A stretch of 64,000 bases of DNA, taken from positions 37,595,745 to 37,659,744 of the forward strand of contig OX421962.1 of the NCBI GenBank assembly GCA_949128115.1. The letters are read 5' to 3'. Numbering within the stretch: the stretch's first letter is position 1; each line of letters begins with the position of its first letter. The notes below the pieces were generated by a model. It was not told where the DNA came from and did not search any database. It saw nothing but the letters and a program-made list of their open reading frames with translations. Positions 30,077 through 43,044 of the stretch are shown in pieces. The translations under genes were made by a program, and so were the position numbers. This DNA comes from Anaspis maculata. Taxonomy: Eukaryota > Arthropoda > Insecta > Coleoptera > Scraptiidae.

Positions 30077-31147
30077 CAGGGTGGCCCAACAAAAACACAA
30101 CAGAGGGGTTTTTGGGCATTCCACTTCATTTTTTTTTTTAAAAAGCTCGGACAGGTCGATTTTTATACTGAGGGGGACATCTGAAACATACATTGGTGAA
30201 TTTCTATCTTCGACCCCCTGACTCCCACCCACCCCAACTTCGGAATTTCAAATGACAACACCCACCTTGCGCACATCACATTGAAGAGAATTAAATTCTG
30301 TTTCTGAAAAAAAATCTATAATTTTTACCCCACACCCCTTTCTCCTCAAAATTCTTTGAGTTTCCAATTTTATATTTTTGACCTTTGAGCTCTGTTCGGT
30401 ACAGTCAACGTCATCTTGTACAGCATCGAGGGAGGAAATTTTCTGTGTAAAAAGTGCGATCCAAACTCACCCCTTCACTTCACTATCTCAACTTCAGAAT
30501 CTAAAATGACACTACATTTTACTTTGTGATATATCAAATTGAAGGGAATTGTCTCTTCCTGAATAAAATATTTTCAAAATTTCCAAAAATCCACCCTTCT
30601 CCCCTAATATACTCCAAATGTTCAATTTACTGGGGGAGGGGTTGAAAATTTTGAAACAATTGTTTTCAGAAAGAGAATTCAATTCCATTCAATTCCATGT
30701 ATCACAGAGTACTTATAGGGGGTGTCTTGATAAATTTTGAAGTTGGGGTGGGGGAAAGCAAAGGGGTGATTTTGGGTAGCACTTTTTTCCAGCGAAAATC
30801 CCCCCCTCAGATGCTATCTAGGATGATGCTGATTAAACTAAAAAGAATTAAGGGGTCAAGAATATGAAATAGGACAGTCAGAGAATTTTAGGAAGAGTTA
30901 GGGTGGGTTATAAGTTTTGAAAAAAAAATTCCAGAAAGAGAATTTGATTCTCTTTGATTTGATGTATCGCAAAGTAGATAGTGTCATTTGAAATTCTAGA
31001 GTTGAGGTGGGTGGGGGTGAGGGGGCTGAAGATAGAAATTTGCCAATGTATGTTTCAGGTGTATGTCCTCCTCGATATAAAAATCGACCTGTCTGAGCTT
31101 TTTCCAAAAAAATTGAGTGAAATGCCCAAAAACCCCTTGTTGTGTTC
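30077..31147. mobile_element. 1.07-kb palindromic element (family F, copy 2)
   Basis: Starts TA-CAGGGTGGCCCAACAAAAAC. The inverted halves meet near 30615; GGACAGGTCGATTTTTATAC at 30148 pairs with ATAAAAATCGACCTGTC near 31075. It shares with 3300-4388 the words GAAACATACATTGG(T/C)(G/A)AATTTCTAT, ACATCAAATTGAAG...GAATT and the C-run blocks, but its outermost ~40 bp differ. The right tip is decayed beyond GTTGTGTT (31147). Frames 30898-31107 and 30981-31190 are mirror images produced by the palindrome. Confidence 0.8.
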
Positions 31148-32395
31148 TGTATGTTACTGCCTACTTCTAAGTAATTTACAAGTCATCTAAATTGTCGCCC
31201 TAAAATGTCGCTCTACTAGGTTTCGCTTTTGTTTCACACTGTTGCTCTGGGATCCGTATGCCATGCATCCCAGAATATTCCGGATTTTTTCCGGAAAGGC
31301 CTTATAGTTCTCGTCGTCTGCTCATTATTCCGGCATATTCCACCTGTATTCGCTCATAGGATCATGATCATAGGAAAGTTCATTGACTTCGTGAATAATC
31401 CGGCAAGCCCCCTATGCACGGTTCCTCCGCCAATTGTGCAAGTGTGTGCCTTATTCACGCCTCGTGGTCTCCAGCGAATTTCATAACTCAAGCAGAAGGG
31501 TAATCAATCGTGGCAGAACAAGTTATCTCGTTCTCAGATAGAACCAAACTGTGACGTGTAGCGAGTTACTTGAATGAGCAGTTTAGTAACTATTTCCGCC
31601 CCATGCCATCCTCACTGGGTTAAAAAAAAACTTGCAAGCAAAAAATACTTACTATAAATGACGTACATTGCATCACAGTCGAGAGTTCTCAAAAAATTAT
31701 TTTCAGTCCGACTGAGTTTTTAGCTTCATTTAATCTGGAATACGTAGCATCCATAACATGTTATAACATTTTCTTAGAAATCGTAATTTGCCCTGCCACT
31801 TCTTTTCACATCCCTATACTTTGCCTTCACTTTCCCCAGCAGCTGAACGCCAGGCTGCCACAAAAAGCGAAACGACAAGATATAATAGGCGTAAATCGTC
31901 TCAAAGAGAATTTTCCGAGGACTTGATGGCAGAATGTCTGGGGAACAAGCAATCGATTGACACGGCCATAATAACCACAATCGGCTGGAAAATCGGGTGT
32001 GAATAAGAAACGTCTGGCTGTAATTCCTGTATTGGTGCTTTAAAAAATAGCACAAGTAGGTACTGCGGTAACGCTCAAATAATATACCTGATACGAGATT
32101 AGTGGAATTTTTTTTGGTCAGTAGGTACTCGTTGGTGAATAATAGAAATTTTGGTTTCACAGAAAAGAATGATCCAATGATTGATTAGCTAAAGATTTTA
32201 TGCATTTCCCATAGTCAACCTACTGGAATTGGCCAGATCGAAATCCCTTCAATCTCGTGTTAGCATTAATTGCGTATTATTTTTTTGGTGCAACCCAGGG
32301 TTAGTATCTATTTAAATTTTCGTTGAACACTTGAAAACATAAACTTGATTTTTTTTAACCAGGTATTCTTTTGTGAAGTCCCAGGATCTAACTGT
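31148..32395. other. No gene or repeat recognised; candidate single-copy DNA
   Basis: Mixed composition. The frame 31229-31486 (+) and the minus frame 31774-32160 show no domain I can name. Nothing here recurs in the window. Confidence 0.4.
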
Positions 32396-32397
32396 TA

Positions 32398-34715
32398 GTC
32401 GGGGTGCTACGATTTTGAATACCGCAAATGAATTAGACGGGATGCCCTTTGGCATGATAACAACTCATACCAAGGTGATTAATTTTCTCCAAGGATGCGT
32501 CAACATTCCCCACTCAGAAAAAAAGATGGCGACGATTTTTGACAGGACCTGAATTTTTGTAAAACATAGGCATGTGAGATATGTTTTCTTACTAATTTCG
32601 ACCTCCTGAACACGAATATCGAGTTTATTTTTACATCAGAAATCAAATCGACCTCATATTTCACATCTGAAAACCGCAAAAATAGCAGACTCTCGCTTAT
32701 TTTCGATTTGAAAATTTTGTATACCATTTACATCGATTTCCAGCCTTGAGCTCGTTAAATAAATCCCACGGAACAAGTTACAGTGTAAGTTCTGCAAAAT
32801 AACTCTACAAACATCGCCAGGGTGCGCCCCAAAACATACAAAATATGGGCTCTGGGAGCACATTTTTCTGCGGCTGATTTAAGGGATGTAAGTGTGGAAT
32901 GGAAAATGTTTTGCAATACATTCCACTATTTTATATAGTAAGCTTACATATACTGCGGATTTATCAACATACAATGACAATTTCAGTTAAAAAACCAAAA
33001 AAATATAATTTCATGATTTGTTGATAACTTTTTTTTCAATAATACTAAAAAACGTAGCTTTGATTTTGATGATGTTTTCCATCAAGGTAAATACATCAAG
33101 AAACCTTTTTCACCTGAAACAACTACCTTAGCTCAAAGTTTCGGTATAGCGATTCATAATCAAATCATTTTTCGTTAGACTTGCGGTTGCCAAACATCAG
33201 AGAAGCGTCTTTTGATTTCAAAGTTTTGTCCTTACACTTGTTCTAGAATGCAACATACGGCTGATGGTGAATCTTTGGTTCAAAGTTTTCTACGAGTATT
33301 TCTATCTCGCCCATGAACTCATTCAGGTGTCTAGAAATTTTCGGACTGGATATGCACCAACGGCGAAGGGCAGTAGGATCTTCAGTGTTATTACCAATTC
33401 AAAATTTGTTGTCTTGTGTGTGTTGGAATTTGCGAGAATGGAACTATAGTATTATCAGTCAAGGCGCAAAAACACCTAGGACATGAACAGGCATAGAAAA
33501 CGGACATGGAAAACATATGGAAAAGTGATCAGGTAGGCACCAAGACCTTTTCAACATTACGACTCTTATTTTGCAACTATAGTACCTACGATACTAACAC
33601 CAACTATGATACATGGTGTATGTTTCATGCTCCTTGGCTTATTCACGTCCTAGACGCTTTTGAGCCTCTATTAATAGCTCATTACTTTCATTCTCGCATT
33701 ATTCTGACACACACAAGACAACAAATTTGAAGTTGGTGCCATAGAAATACGAATAACACTGAAGGTCCTACTGAACCTTTGCCGTTGGTGCATATCCAAT
33801 CCAGCAGACACCTGAATGAGTTCACGGGCGAGACAGAAGACTCAAGCCATCAGCCGTATGTTGCATTCCAGAACAAGTTCAAAGAAGGACTTTGAAATTA
33901 TTAATAGACGCTTTTCTGATGTTTGGCAATCGCGGATCTGACGAAAATGCTTTATATTATATGGAACTTTGAGCTAGGGTGGTTATTCCAGGTGAGAAAG
34001 GTCTCTTGATGTATTTACCTTGATAAAGAACATCATCAAAATCAGAGCTACGTTTTTTGGTATCAATTGTACCTGTCATAAAAAAACTTATTAACAAATC
34101 ATGAAAATTTGTTTGTACGATATTTTGTTTCAAATCCCTATGGTATGTTGATGAATGCTTGGTATGTCATATTAAACAGTAAAACATATTGCACAACATT
34201 CTTCCTTTCACACTTACATTCCCCATCCAGCCGCAGCAAAGTGTGCTCCCAGCGCCCATTTTTGGTATGATTTGAGGCGCACCCTGGCGATGTTTGAAGA
34301 GTTATTTGGAGAACTTAGACTGTTAACATGTTCTATGGGATCTATACAGCCAGCTCAAGGCTGGAAATCGCCGTTGATGGTACATTAAATTTTCAGTTCA
34401 AAAATTAGCGAGAGTCTGCTATTTTTGCGGTTTTCAGATGTGAAATATGAGGTCAAGTTGATTTCCAATGTGAAAATAAACTCCATATTCGTATTCAGGA
34501 GGTCAAAATTAGTGAGAAACATGTGTCACACGCATATGTTTTATAAAAAATCCGCTCCTGTCAAAAATCGTCGCCATCTTTTTTTCTGAGTGGGAAATGT
34601 TGACGCATCCTTGGCGAAAAGTAATCACCTTGGTATAAGTAGTCATCATACCAAAGGGCATCCCGTCTAATTCATTTGCGGTATTTTGCTATTTTATGTC
34701 GCGTACCACCCCGAC
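32398..34715. mobile_element. 2.3-kb palindromic element
   Basis: The tips GTCGGGGTGCTACG (32398) and CGTACCACCCCGAC (ending 34715) are inverted, with TA at 32396-32397 and 34716-34717. Pairing continues along both arms of about 1.1 kb: AAATGAATTAGACGGGATGC, AAAAATCGTCGCCATCTTTT, GAGAGTCTGCTATTTTTGCG, CATCAGCCGTATGTTGCATT and TTGGTGCATATCCA(A/G)TCC all occur in both orientations. The arms meet near 33560. The arms differ by small indels and by many substitutions, so they have aged as a hairpin. No transposase is seen; frames at 32500-33449 are arm text. Confidence 0.85.
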
Positions 34716-34717
34716 TA

Positions 34718-37216
34718 TGTAGCTCTATGAGATTCTTATCAGAATATAAGGATCCTGTTTGATCTTTTTTACAGTATACCATGCTCAGTACTTGCTGACC
34801 TATATAGAGCAAAATCAAGTTAAATACTATCACAGGGCAAGATGGGAACCAACTTGAAGTCCCAAATCAAGAAATTCGTCAAATGCTGTCTAACATAAAA
34901 CTCAACAAATCCTTGATTAACGAACAGAATTATAATGTCGGGTTGACAGTTGATCAATTTCAACCAACCTTCGGCTGTTGAACTCGGTTGACAATCAGCC
35001 CTATTCTATTTGTGGATTGTTACTAATCTTGCCAACGAAGTAGAAGTAGTACAGGGGTCGTGATTAGTTGTTATCGCCACAGCAACTGACTCATTAGAAA
35101 GACTACTAGCTAACAATTCACTTTTTATTTATATGTTTTCTCAAAACCGTTTTTTAGGGAGGTACACACTCACCTCACCTGATGGGAGTACCTATCTATA
35201 ACATTTTGGTCTATCATGGTCATTTCAGTTTAAGGGCTTGACTTCTGCCTTCTAGTACGCATTAGAAACTGCGCTTATTATTTTCACGTGATTTCCCTCT
35301 AAATTACCAGTTGTCCACTTCGACAATCATTTTAACGGTACTTTATCTGTGTCCGATATATATAATTAAAACGCCTGTTTGCGTACAAATTTTCCAGTAA
35401 AAACAGCATCCGTGGTAGTAAATACTCGCGGTTGTGTGGCAGTGGCAATTGCAGATTTTTCTGCGGACAAGCTCAAAGCACGTACTTACACATTTCGATT
35501 AATAGACTGTGTAGTACAGGGCAGAAAGTTGAACTAGTGTTTGTGTATGTGTATGTATGTGTGCGTTTGAGGAAAGTGTATGTGATCGTTTATGAGAAAT
35601 TCCGATAGTGTTTCTCTTTCAAAGACTATATTCGTGCATGCAAGAAACGCTGCATTTCATTTGCGGCGGCATTGCATCCATAAGCGACTCAATTGTTCGG
35701 AAAAGTAGAAATTTTCACATACATTTTATAATAGTGATGCTAAAGACGATCTCAATCAGGTGAGTAGGTAGGTAGGTACAGAGTTTTTCACTTCGCTCTC
35801 CTCGAGTGTTTCTAAATTTGTTGTCACTGTCACCTATTTTTATGCGTGTCCTACCTTGTTATAATGAGGTGTGAAAATTAGGTGAAGAATTAATGGTTTT
35901 GACTCAATTTACTTGTCTCATTCATCTTGGACGTTGAAAAAGCTCGAAGCGGTGGCCAGGAATTCCTTCCGGAATAGGCAACCCGTAAAACACGTGGGAA
36001 CAGGAGGTAATCGGCGTACTTCCAGTTTGCAACCTATATAGCGCTCGGGCCGGCTGGAATTGAATTTTCTGAGCAGCGAAAAATTGCAAGGACAACAACT
36101 TGACCTGCACATTTTTTGTACGTATAACTGAATGATGATTATACAAACACTACCACTCGCAGGATCAGCGGACCATGAAAACCGCATTCAAGTGAAAAAT
36201 AGATCAAGTACATGGCTGGTGTATGCAGATAATTTATGCAGTTAGTAGATTTGCGAATTTTTTAAGTTCAGAAAAAGTTTGACCGTGGCAAATTTTCGCA
36301 AGTCCCGACCTGCGTCAATGTTGTGTGCGGCTCTATGATGGCTAAACAAAAATTTGACGGTCGAAAATTCATATCGCAAGAACTTTCCAAACAACCCAAC
36401 GAAATGTAAATATAAACAAATACCAACGCCATGAGTGCTTGAGGAGTCGTTTTCCATCAACAAATTTTGCAACTTTGATGAGATTATGCCATCATCACTG
36501 GCGGAGGAAGGTGCGGTGCTACCAGGGAAACGCGCGTGGGAAAATCCTCATCAGTAGATAAGACAACATACCTGAAAACTGAAACCGTGGCGTGTGGAAT
36601 CCAAAATAAACAAAAACCACAATAGACGTGCCCGCCCTGATTAGCGAATTTTACCCGAAGGGGGGTTCGCCAGAGTTCAAAGTTTTGGCACAAGCATTTT
36701 TTTCCCGCCATCATCAACAATCAACAATAAAAACCATACAAAAGGTTCCGCGACTTCCTCTTGTGATAAATGACCAGTGCATAACTTCCGCCTTACTCAC
36801 ATGTCTGGCCACACTTGTGTTATTATAAACAGACACGGCGGTGACGCATTTATAAAAGAAACCTGAAAGTGCAGGAGTGCAATTTTTCAATCAAACAAAC
36901 GCCTCATTGTGTCCGCCAAAGTTTGGGTCGACCACCGCATTAATTTGTTGGTAAATATCATTAATTGCCATTAGTAAGTACCAGGTACCAGGGACCTATC
37001 TTATATACCTACGAGCAAAGGTGCTATTTCTCAAAATGTTAATTTTTTGTTATTTTAATCTTTAATTTTTGAAGTATGGTATCAGATTCCAATCTGACGT
37101 TCTGACGCTTCCGCCTGTTATCTGTCATTTTCGATTCCCTGTGAGTAAGTATAATTTTTTATTTTTCTTCAGACTAGTTTATGTTCGATTGCACAAAGGT
37201 GGTAGTAAATTTTATC
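34718..37216. other. No gene recognised; candidate host intergenic DNA
   Basis: No repeats shared with the rest of the window were noticed. 35530-35565 holds a TGTATG-type simple repeat and 35760-35776 a (GTAG)n run. 35930-36200 and 36480-36700 are a little GC-richer, with open frames on the minus strand (35918-36187, 36242-36472, 36484-36720), none with a recognised domain. Confidence 0.4.
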
Positions 37217-37313
37217 GTGTGATCAATAAGGCTGTGACCTGGTCAAAATCAGGGGTGCGAAGCTGCATTCGGCTAGGGCACAGCCTGCCTAAATTAGGAA
37301 TCCAATTGATCAC
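37217..37313. repeat. Small hairpin element (family K, copy 2)
   Basis: GTGATCAATAAGGCTGTG at the left and CACAGCCTGCC...CCAATTGATCAC at the right form an imperfect hairpin; the left arm lacks the ~18 bp that would pair with TAAATTAGGAATCC. The loop ACCTGGTCAAAATCAGGGGT...CGGCTAGGG follows the loop of 11404-11511 (ACATGGTCAAATTCCGGGAT...CGCCAGGA). Confidence 0.75.
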
Positions 37314-37363
37314 AAGATATTTAGTTCAGTACTAAACACGGGATCAAATTTTTGAAGTTTAAT

Positions 37364-37642
37364 AAAATGCAAACCCAATTACTTCAAGGAGAGATTATGA
37401 TGGGAATACAAAATATAGCGATTATTTGGACACCGAAACCCAGGTGAGACAGCCTATATTTTGGCTAGTAGAACACATCTTACCGGAACTGTCAGATATT
37501 TTCTTTGTAATAAAAATAAGCGATAAGTGCGTGTTACCCCAATTTTGTTTCTGTATACAAATAATCGTAAGGGGCTATTTTTGTATTCCCATCACCATGT
37601 ATTCCCATGTTTTTTTCCTTGAAGTAATCGGATTTGCATTTT
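37364..37642. mobile_element. 279-bp foldback MITE
   Basis: AAAATGCAAACCCAATTACT and TCAAGG (37364-37390) are inverted at CCTTGA and AGTAATCGGATTTGCATTTT (37617-37642). ATGGGAATACAAAATA and TATTTTTGTATTCCCATCA also pair, as do CGATTATTTG and CAAATAATCG. Target duplication not certain. The frame 37426-37662 covers the loop and right arm. Confidence 0.8.
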
Positions 37643-38928
37643 GTCTCACTGTTGCATTTTGACTAAAATGTGATACCACGTTTGTGCAATCGGGCATGAC
37701 GGCCCTAATTGGCGATAGAAAAGATTATGGAGTACATTTATGTAGTTTGTAGTCTTCGACAGCCGACAATAGACGAATCTACACCTACCATCTACACTAC
37801 ATTAATTGTTTACCATTGAAAACTATGGCTCCTCTTAATACTTCTTTGCGGGACGAAGAAATGCAACAGTGACTGGGCAGAGACAGTGATAGGATCCGAC
37901 CGATTTTAATCAACTTTTTCCGTAGTGTGGGAGGTTCGTCGTTTATCTGCAATCGGAGTCTCCATTATTATTAGTTCCTAGGCCGTCTGAAACTCCCTCA
38001 AAAGTTTAGAAGTCTACAAGTAGATATCCTTGCTGCGGTGCCTTTGCGAAAGAAGACTTTTTTGTTCGAGACAGTATAGGTTTCTTTGTCCTGCAAATAG
38101 ATCCTCTCGATTCCATTATAGCTCCTTTGGTTCCACTAACTTTCCCTGATGTACGCCTCTAGCTGAGGCGTTGACCGTGGTTGTAGCGGATACAATCATG
38201 TAGTGCATGCCGGTACAATCGCACATTTCGAATAGAAATTGCCAGAAAAAAGTCGAAATTGCTGAACCAAAGTCAAGTTGATTAATTAACCATGTTCTGG
38301 TTATGGTACAACCTGGCTGGATTACCACTATATTATCCTCGCGCTTAGATTTATCATCAATTTAGTAATGCGTTTATTATCTCAGAGCGTCGTAAAATTC
38401 AGCTCGCTAATGCGTCCGAGTGCATTTCGAGAGACGCGAGGGAATAACAATAAGAGCTTCCAGTCTGATTATGATGATGAGACGGATATAAACCTTCCTT
38501 CGGTATAAGTACTCCTGACGGAAGTGTATAATTACAGACAAGAGAATTATTTTCCGGTATGTGATTTCTTCTGTATGTAGGTATACCTACTCAGAACCAA
38601 CCTACGTATACTTGTACGCCGTATACCTACCGGCTACCGGCACAGACAATGACAGAAAACTCGGCTTGTTTTAAAATTAATATTCTTCGAGACCATTTCC
38701 CATAACAAAGGAGATCTCCCACGACAAAAGAAGCAAAAGGCTGAATGAAGGAAATAAAATTTAAATTCGTCTCGAACAAGAGGCAAAACAAAGTGCGCTT
38801 TTTGTTAAAACGCAAGAATCGTAGCATGGATAAGCACTTCAGGGAAATGCATATGCTTCGTTCAGTGATTTTCTTTGAGTTGTGGGCTCGAGGATGCAGG
38901 AACAATGCAGGTGACCAAAGCAGCTACC
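37643..38928. other. No gene or repeat recognised
   Basis: Mixed sequence with GTAGGTATACCTAC-like text at 38577-38590. A CGGTATACCTACCGGCTACCGG stretch lies at 38619-38640. Frames on both strands (38116-38328, 38627-38948) have no domain. Confidence 0.45.
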
Positions 38929-38930
38929 TA

Positions 38931-40631
38931 CACAGAAAGAAAAGATGATTTAAATTCTAAGTTTCCATTTATTTGACCACTTTTTATTTGAATCGAATAA
39001 AAAAGAGTTGGTTCGAATAAAATCTATTTGTATATATTATATCAGTGTTTTTGAGTCAATTATCAAGTTTGATTCAATCTGTGATAATTAATCGTTTCCC
39101 TCAAGAATGATGTTATCAAGTGAAACAAATATTCGTTCGATTTTAATAAATATCGGATTGTCTCCACTCACCCCCATCACAGAGAAAAAAAGATTTAGAT
39201 TTGAAGCTCTCGTTTGTTTGATCATAGCTTATTTCTGTCAAAAAAAGGAGTTTTGCATTAAATGAAACATACTCATTATCAATATCAGTCTCTTTGATTC
39301 AATTCCAAAATTATTTGATTGTAATTAGATGTATATTTAACTGTATAGTGACATTTTTTGAGTCAAAAAAATGTTTGCTTAGATCTGATCTGATAAAAAT
39401 TCATTTGATAAGAATAAATGTTTGTTGGAATCAAATCATATTTGGTATAGTCTACCCCACCCCATTGCCCATCTTGTACGGACCTGCAACAGCAAATCAA
39501 AAGCTAGAGCCGGCTGTCATCCATACTCTTCCCTCGTTTTGTTATTGTCAGTGTCCCTTTGTTTTGTTCTTGTCAGTGTCTGTGGTCAGTGGTCAGTGAC
39601 TTATTGAGTGGGTGATATGGAGCAATTTTTGTCAAGCAACAAAATATGATACCTTTCTCAGAGGTATCTCAGAAGGAATATCACATGACGACACAGTGGG
39701 CTTAGTGATGCTCCGAGAATTCAACGACGCCAAAAGGCACAGGGGGCTTACTAGAATTCGTAAAGCCACGAAATAAACACAAAAAAGCTCATCAGGTTTC
39801 CAATCGTCGCCCATCATAAAGGTACAAGGGGGCCCGATAGACCTCCGAAAGCTATATTTGCTTGATACAGTGATAAACAGCATTTTTTCTAAGTCAGTTT
39901 ATTTTGTGATACTTTTCATGTACGTTCATTGTAAAAAATATTACGATATGTTTCATGTTCTTTTGTGCATGTTTTCAAATTTCACTAGTTTGTAGTTTGT
40001 AATTGATAACAAAAAATTTGCTTGACATACATAATTACATTATTCTCAAATTTACTTCTTTATTTTAACGTAGTTTAAAGTGCTATAACCTTATAATGTT
40101 TGTATTGTTTGTTTTGTTCGTTCTCACATTTCAGTTGTCTATAACTTGTTATAATTCCTTATTAAATTACTTATTTTCAAGTACCTACATTGAAACTGTT
40201 GAGAATCAGTATTAAAATGAATAGTTTTGTTAAAGGCAGATCAATAAAAGTTTTGAATTAAACCAGTCATTGTTTCAGTTTTCAAAATAATATACGATTA
40301 CATCAAATAAATTGAAATTAAAATCAACAAATAAAAGAAATAACGTCAAAAACACACTTTTATTGAAAGTTGCATTATTTGTTTGAAAGAAGAAAATGAA
40401 TTTTAATTTCAAAAATACGATATTGATAAAAAGATAATATATTGATTTGGAATAAATGAAAAATAAGCACAATTCAAACAAATCTCATTTAGTTCAAATA
40501 AACTTCACAATCAAAAATTTAAACATTTGGCATCTTCCAATCAAGAAAACATTTACTTCGACGTATTGAAACAACAAATTTATTTGACATGAAGCAAATT
40601 TATTTATCTCAAATGTATTTTTTTTTCTGTG
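38931..40631. mobile_element. 1.7-kb TIR-like element with CACAGAAA ends
   Basis: The left end CACAGAAAGAAAAGATGATTT and right end (read inward) CACAGAAAAAAAAATACATTT are similar over ~20 bp, each flanked by TA (38929-38930, 40632-40633). The body is very AT-rich with many TTTGATT/AATCAAA-type words. An inner CACAGAGAAAAAAAGATTTAG (39178) resembles the tip again. No transposase. The central frames (39294-39607) have no domain. The short TIR makes the boundary call moderate. Confidence 0.55.
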
Positions 40632-40633
40632 TA

Positions 40634-42652
40634 AGTGCTATTAGTTCTCACTGATCACCACCAACAAATTATCAATCGCATCGTCTTTAAATGTAAGTAT
40701 ATTTAAAAAAATTCAACCTGATGCTTTCTCAGATTGGATTGGAGAGTACGGAAATGAAATTTGCGATGGCACCTGAAAAAAAAATGACAATACCTACATC
40801 TGCGGTAGCCACAATCAAAAGCAAACCCGACTTTTCATAATTCGTCCCTCGCCTTCTTCTATATGGCGTTTATTTCCGACGACATTTCATGAGCTGCCAG
40901 GACCGTTTCTGGGTGTAATCGATTTTTTTCGTTTTCAGGTCTCCTAGTTTGATATCTGTAGGTTGAGGTAAATTCCTCTCCCGATCTCAGAAACCCTAAA
41001 AAAAAAACTCAAAGTGGACAAAAAATTGTCGTTATGTCTGCCTCCAAACTTTTCATCTCTTCCTGTAACCTTCTTGAAGAAAAAATACGATTATGGATCA
41101 TCAGGCAAAAAGTTACAGATATGAAAAAATCTACCTAGAATGGATACGATTTATTTTCAAGTTCATGTTCTTAGATTTTGACAGCTTATATCAACAGGGC
41201 GTTTTTAAGCGCGCATTTTCCGAGAAAACTCGCTTTGACCGATGATTCACATCGCCCATCATCTATCGGTCTTATTATCGAATTTCTCCAAAATGAAGGG
41301 TCGTTTAGCGGTTTTGGTTTTTCACGAATCACGAATGATTAGATACCACTTACCTGCTTGAGAATGAAAATTGAGAAGAAAAGTAGCACGCCCCTCGCAA
41401 TTTCAAAACTTTTGCAGATAGGGGAACCAGGGGTAAAATGAGTACATAATCTTCAAAGGGGTGCCTGCTTTATCAAAGATAAAATGATATTTGAACTCTA
41501 TACTTACAGTAACGAGTTGTCTAGGGTTTAGTAAAAAACAACAGCAAGAATTACGTTAGGTAATTTTTGTGTGACTTGATCTACTTTGCCCCGTTCTGAC
41601 CCATATAGGTACCTGGTGTGACCATAGTGATTTTTATGACTTCTCAGGGCATTCCGGAATAATTTTGAGTTTATGAACATGTTGAAACGACTAGGACGAA
41701 CCTGTATTGCATTGGTGAGAGATTGATTTTCAAGATGAAGATTTGTTTTGAAGCTGTTTTCAATATTTCCGGAAGAACTAGAGCCCAATAATTCACTTGG
41801 CTATACGAAAAGCGTTTCTTTTTGCCACTTCTACTACCTCAGCAATAGCTAGCAGTACTTGTGCTACCGCCGTTTACTACAGCTGATGAAAATGTCGATC
41901 TTTAGCTTATATCTTGTTTTTCTAACGTCCAATAAGAAAATATGTTTCGTGAAACACGCTGAAATCTAATTTTTCACAAAAATTAACTCGATAAAAAAGT
42001 AAGGGTGATGCACTTTTTACTTCTCATTGCAGGTAAAGGTACCCTATTTTTATAGCAATAAAGAAAATGTAACCTTTCAAAAATATTCAAACGTGATGAT
42101 GCTTTATTTGTCATATGTCAAAAAATATGCTAGTTGACCTGCAGAATGCTAGTTCGTTATAGTTAAAAATGTCGTTGGCACAAAGCATAATGTAGGATGC
42201 AGGAATCGATTATCTGGAAATGGATTTACAATGGTCTGAGCTAGAATTGGCAAGAAAAATCGGTCCAATAACAGTGAATTAGAGTAAAATCGTTTTGATG
42301 GTAGAACTTGACACTGATGGAGAAGAAAATGTTATGACAGAATAACCAGAGCTAGAGGAGGGACATCGTAGTAGGAAGAAAGTTCATAACTTGAAGAGGC
42401 ATAAATTGGTATACTTATTCAGGTACAAGTACAAGATACATACTTTAGTTTTACATGACTCCATTAATGTTCTGTACTATTGTACTCGACTTGAAGACTA
42501 CAAGGTTGCTACGTCAAAGGGTAATCCACAAAATGTACTCGTCATCGCAAAATCGTGCAGCTAACATTGCCTTTAGGGAACTCCAAAATAGTTTCTTTGA
42601 ATGTGGAGTTGAAGGGTATAATACGTTGACGCCTTCAGGGGAAAAACCCGGT
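40634..42652. other. No gene or repeat recognised upstream of the LTR element
   Basis: Mixed AT-rich sequence. The minus frame 41528-41788 and the plus frame 42455-42679 (which runs into the LTR) have no domain. The last four bases, ATAG at 42653-42656, are the target duplication of the following retrotransposon. Confidence 0.45.
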
Positions 42653-43044
42653 ATAGTGAAAGGAGTGGGGCAAAATTGATTTTTTTTTTTTGATCTAATG
42701 ACAATACTCAAAACATCTTTTCTTTTTTTTTGACCCAACTACTTGTAACTAATGCATGTGATCTGGTTGGTCCGACGGAGATGATCCTTCGCGTTGCAGG
42801 GAACCCTGTAATAGAAAAATACACACCTAAGCTTTTCTGTCAAACATTACTTATTTCATAGCTTTGTTCTACTTGTATTTCTTCACTCTACGGCTCATAA
42901 TATTCGCTCTTTTATTGCGCATGCGCATCCTGTAACTACACTACCTATGAGGCCACCATTATTACATCTTTCTCTGTTCTCACATCTTTCTTTTTCTCTT
43001 TTCTCACATCTTTCTCTTTTCACACCTATCATCTTGTCAACACT

